A DNA stretch of 64,000 nt from Tetranychus cinnabarinus (Eukaryota; Arthropoda; Arachnida; Trombidiformes; Tetranychidae), in the NCBI GenBank assembly GCA_022266195.1, contig WHVY01000006.1:186001-250000 (forward strand), read 5' to 3'. How positions within the stretch are numbered: the stretch's first letter is position 1; each line of letters opens with the position of its first letter. The translations under genes and the position numbers were made by a program. A model generated the notes under the pieces. The model saw only the letters and a list, made by a program, of their open reading frames with translations, made no database searches and was not told the origin of the DNA. Shown here in pieces: positions 63,881 through 64,000 of the stretch.

Positions 63881-64000
63881 GAGTTTCTGTTGAAGTTCGG
63901 GTTCAACCTGATCCAAAGATATTGAGCTTTTTTGCGGGAAAAGTGCACAACACAAAGGAGTTGTAAATATTAGACTAGAAAAAGTAAATAAAAATAATTT

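Larger units (their letters stand above)
63213..64000. other. Right-edge noncoding region
   Basis: Apart from the copy B repeat parts, nothing is recognised. A small hairpin, ACTGTC-TAAG-GACAGT, sits at 63640-63655 inside the segment that separates the two halves of copy B. Confidence 0.45.

Noticed and set aside
1..64000. Possible prokaryotic operon, phage, CRISPR or defence system
   Set aside because: Spliced animal genes fill the window; no clustered same-strand intronless genes, repeats-spacers or phage proteins are present.

Overview
The window is animal nuclear DNA: AT-rich, with spliced genes on both strands, short GT-AG introns (about 50-400 bp) beside a few very long ones, and polyadenylation signals close to the stops. 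The gene set (a Sidestep-family Ig protein, a NOSE RESISTANT TO FLUOXETINE-like acyltransferase, Epac, an MCRIP/FAM195 protein, stromalin) points to an arthropod. The density and composition would suit a mite, but the species cannot be fixed from the sequence. No rRNA, tRNA, CRISPR or prokaryotic feature was seen.

Layout. 1-4756: first coding exon of a Sidestep-like adhesion protein on the minus strand; the rest of that gene runs off the left edge. 5260-25975: Epac, a cAMP-regulated Rap exchange factor, plus strand, nine recognisable coding exons and an 8.5 kb intron. 26.4-29.3 kb: an unidentified minus-strand exon, a TA-flanked MITE, and two small four-helix membrane proteins placed head to head. 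30.2-33.5 kb: two metabolic genes, mitochondrial 3-hydroxyacyl-CoA dehydrogenase (plus, no intron) and NADP isocitrate dehydrogenase (minus), with a 202 bp hairpin MITE between their 3' ends. 33.9-34.1 kb: a short broken coding-like patch. 35.3-40.7 kb: a 12-exon NRF-6-like membrane acyltransferase. 41.1-44.1 kb: an SLC18B1-like MFS transporter on the minus strand, convergent with it. 44.8-45.5 kb: a pogo/Tigger-type MITE and a candidate tiny gene. 46.5-47.6 kb: an unrecognised two-exon single-span membrane protein. 47.6-53.3 kb: gene-poor. 53.5-54.7 kb: cytosolic glycerol-3-phosphate dehydrogenase. 56.5-58.3 kb: an MCRIP/FAM195 homologue on the minus strand, sharing a 465 bp divergent promoter region with the cohesin subunit SA (stromalin) gene at 58.8-62.5 kb. 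62.5-64 kb: noncoding, with a duplicated segment.

The genes form no shared pathway or cluster. This reads as ordinary animal chromosome with housekeeping, signalling and membrane genes. HADH, IDH and GPD1 are all dehydrogenases of central metabolism, but nothing ties their regulation together. Exon joins were worked out by hand from splice sites, reading phase and family similarity. For every complete multi-exon gene reported with confidence the phases add up to one open frame. The most interesting points are the altered first cAMP site of Epac, the related TA-flanked MITEs, the three coding-like patches of unknown status, and the GA/CT tracts just upstream of several genes.
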